The notes under the pieces are model-generated. The model was not told the origin of the DNA. It worked only from the letters and a program-made list of their open reading frames with translations, and searched no databases. From positions 6,410,501 to 6,474,500 of the forward strand of contig CM028927.1 of assembly GCA_016801845.1 (NCBI GenBank): a DNA stretch of 64,000 nucleotides, in the 5' to 3' direction. This stretch comes from Polydactylus sextarius (lineage: Eukaryota > Chordata > Actinopteri > Polynemidae). Below are positions 63,188-64,000 of the stretch, one piece after another. The first letter of the stretch is position 1. The number at the start of each line of letters is the position of its first letter. A program made the translations under genes and the position numbers.

Positions 63188-64000
63188 CTCCTCACTGATA
63201 CTAATAATAGCAGGTAATAAATAGAACACAGACAGAACCAAAATGCCATCCCCAACACTCGCCTGTTATGAAACCTAGAATAATGAGACAATGGCAGTGG
63301 GTGTCAGAGCTATGAATGGAATAACATGAGGAAAATGGAGATGCATTACAGCAGTAAAACATACATTCAGTCTATAGGAATGCATGAAAATGACAATATC
63401 AAAACATCAAGCCTTAGATAACTTCACTATACATTGCAACCACCTGAAGAAAAGCATCTCCCTTTACTCTTTGCAACCTATATGGCATTAGTGTTCGAGT
63501 TTGTAAGATTTCTTCTATAACTCCTGTCTCTCCAACAGCCCTTTTCACTTGATTATCTTTGGCAGATAAGTACCGAGATGTGGGAGTTTATACGTTGATC
63601 GGGACTAGAGATGTCACAACATGTTTTGGCACATTGGAAAGCTATAAAAAGTGCAGTTGAACTGAAAAATGGATTGCTAATGTTAAATAAATCTGAACAG
63701 TTACAACTCCTGAAAGTTCATATGGAAACACCACGGTGTACAATTAAAGAGGCTCCATTAACACTTAGATCAGACAGAGGACTCAGCTGCTGTCTGAAAA
63801 CACTGACAATGTTGCAGTCTTCATATATAACGTCCTTAGAAACAGAAGCAGTTACTCATTTTAGACACATTTCAGAGTTGGTATAGATTGTTGTGGTGTT
63901 GTGATGGAGAAACTTGTGTGTCTCAAAGACCTTGAAAGCTTTGCCTGAGGGGGTTTTTCGCTCCCAACAGGTTTAACCAGGATTGGCCTTCGGTATAAAA

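Larger units (their letters stand above)
52656..64000 (-). other. rims3: rims3 intron (3' portion, runs off the right edge)
   Basis: More than 11 kb upstream of the first visible exon in which I could not find the expected N-terminal RIMS3 exon on the minus strand, so it should lie outside the window. It holds microsatellites at 54641-54740, 55134-55155, 55799-55820, 56211-56244 and 63156-63186, facing ends of a fish foldback-type repeat (57777 and 60410), and a perfect hairpin at 61039-61070. No other gene is recognised. Confidence 0.6.

Noticed and set aside
52656..64000. Missing N-terminal exon of rims3
   Set aside because: I looked on the minus strand for the conserved MVAIVGLTQW segment of RIMS3 and did not find it; it should lie outside the window.

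Overview
This is a vertebrate nuclear genomic window, almost certainly from a teleost fish and probably a percomorph. The genes are split by GT-AG introns. The repeats are teleost types: V-SINE (DANA/mermaid-like) copies, other fish interspersed repeats, and many (CA)n, (GA)n and (TA)n microsatellites. There is no bacterial, phage or organellar content. Species cannot be named from the sequence alone.

Three protein-coding genes are supported. (1) trappc3, minus strand, 22175-26950: five exons, 180 codons, complete; it encodes the Bet3 subunit of the TRAPP tethering complex. (2) smap2, plus strand, 28070-40979: nine exons, 484 codons, complete; it encodes an Arf GTPase-activating protein of clathrin-coated membranes, with an expanded Met/Gln-rich repeat in exon 8. 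(3) rims3, minus strand, 50831-52655: the last five coding exons, 236 residues including the C2 domain; the first roughly 70 residues lie beyond the right edge of the window. All three proteins act in membrane traffic (TRAPP tethering, Arf/clathrin sorting, presynaptic exocytosis). This is most likely accidental neighbourhood.

Layout: 1-21440 is a gene-poor stretch of unique non-coding DNA carrying old repeats. 21440-26950 is trappc3 with its 3'UTR. 26951-28069 is a short head-to-head intergenic promoter region. 28070 to about 43520 is smap2, with an 8.9 kb first intron and a 3'UTR of about 2.5 kb. About 43520-44885 is the tail-to-tail gap between smap2 and rims3. About 44885-50830 is best read as a 5.9 kb rims3 3'UTR. 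52656-64000 is the 3' part of a long rims3 intron.

No new multi-gene system is visible. The items most worth checking are the in-frame 24-bp minisatellite in smap2, a perfect 78-bp palindrome in smap2 intron 2, the compact trappc3/smap2 promoter interval with a Z-DNA-prone tract in the likely smap2 5'UTR, a 160-bp unidentified duplicated element at 6.2 and 8.1 kb, nested and facing repeat ends at 12.9-13.4 kb and 57.8-60.4 kb, and a perfect 14-bp hairpin at 61.05 kb. Exon boundaries were placed by hand from splice sites, reading frame and remembered protein family sequences; no alignment program was run.
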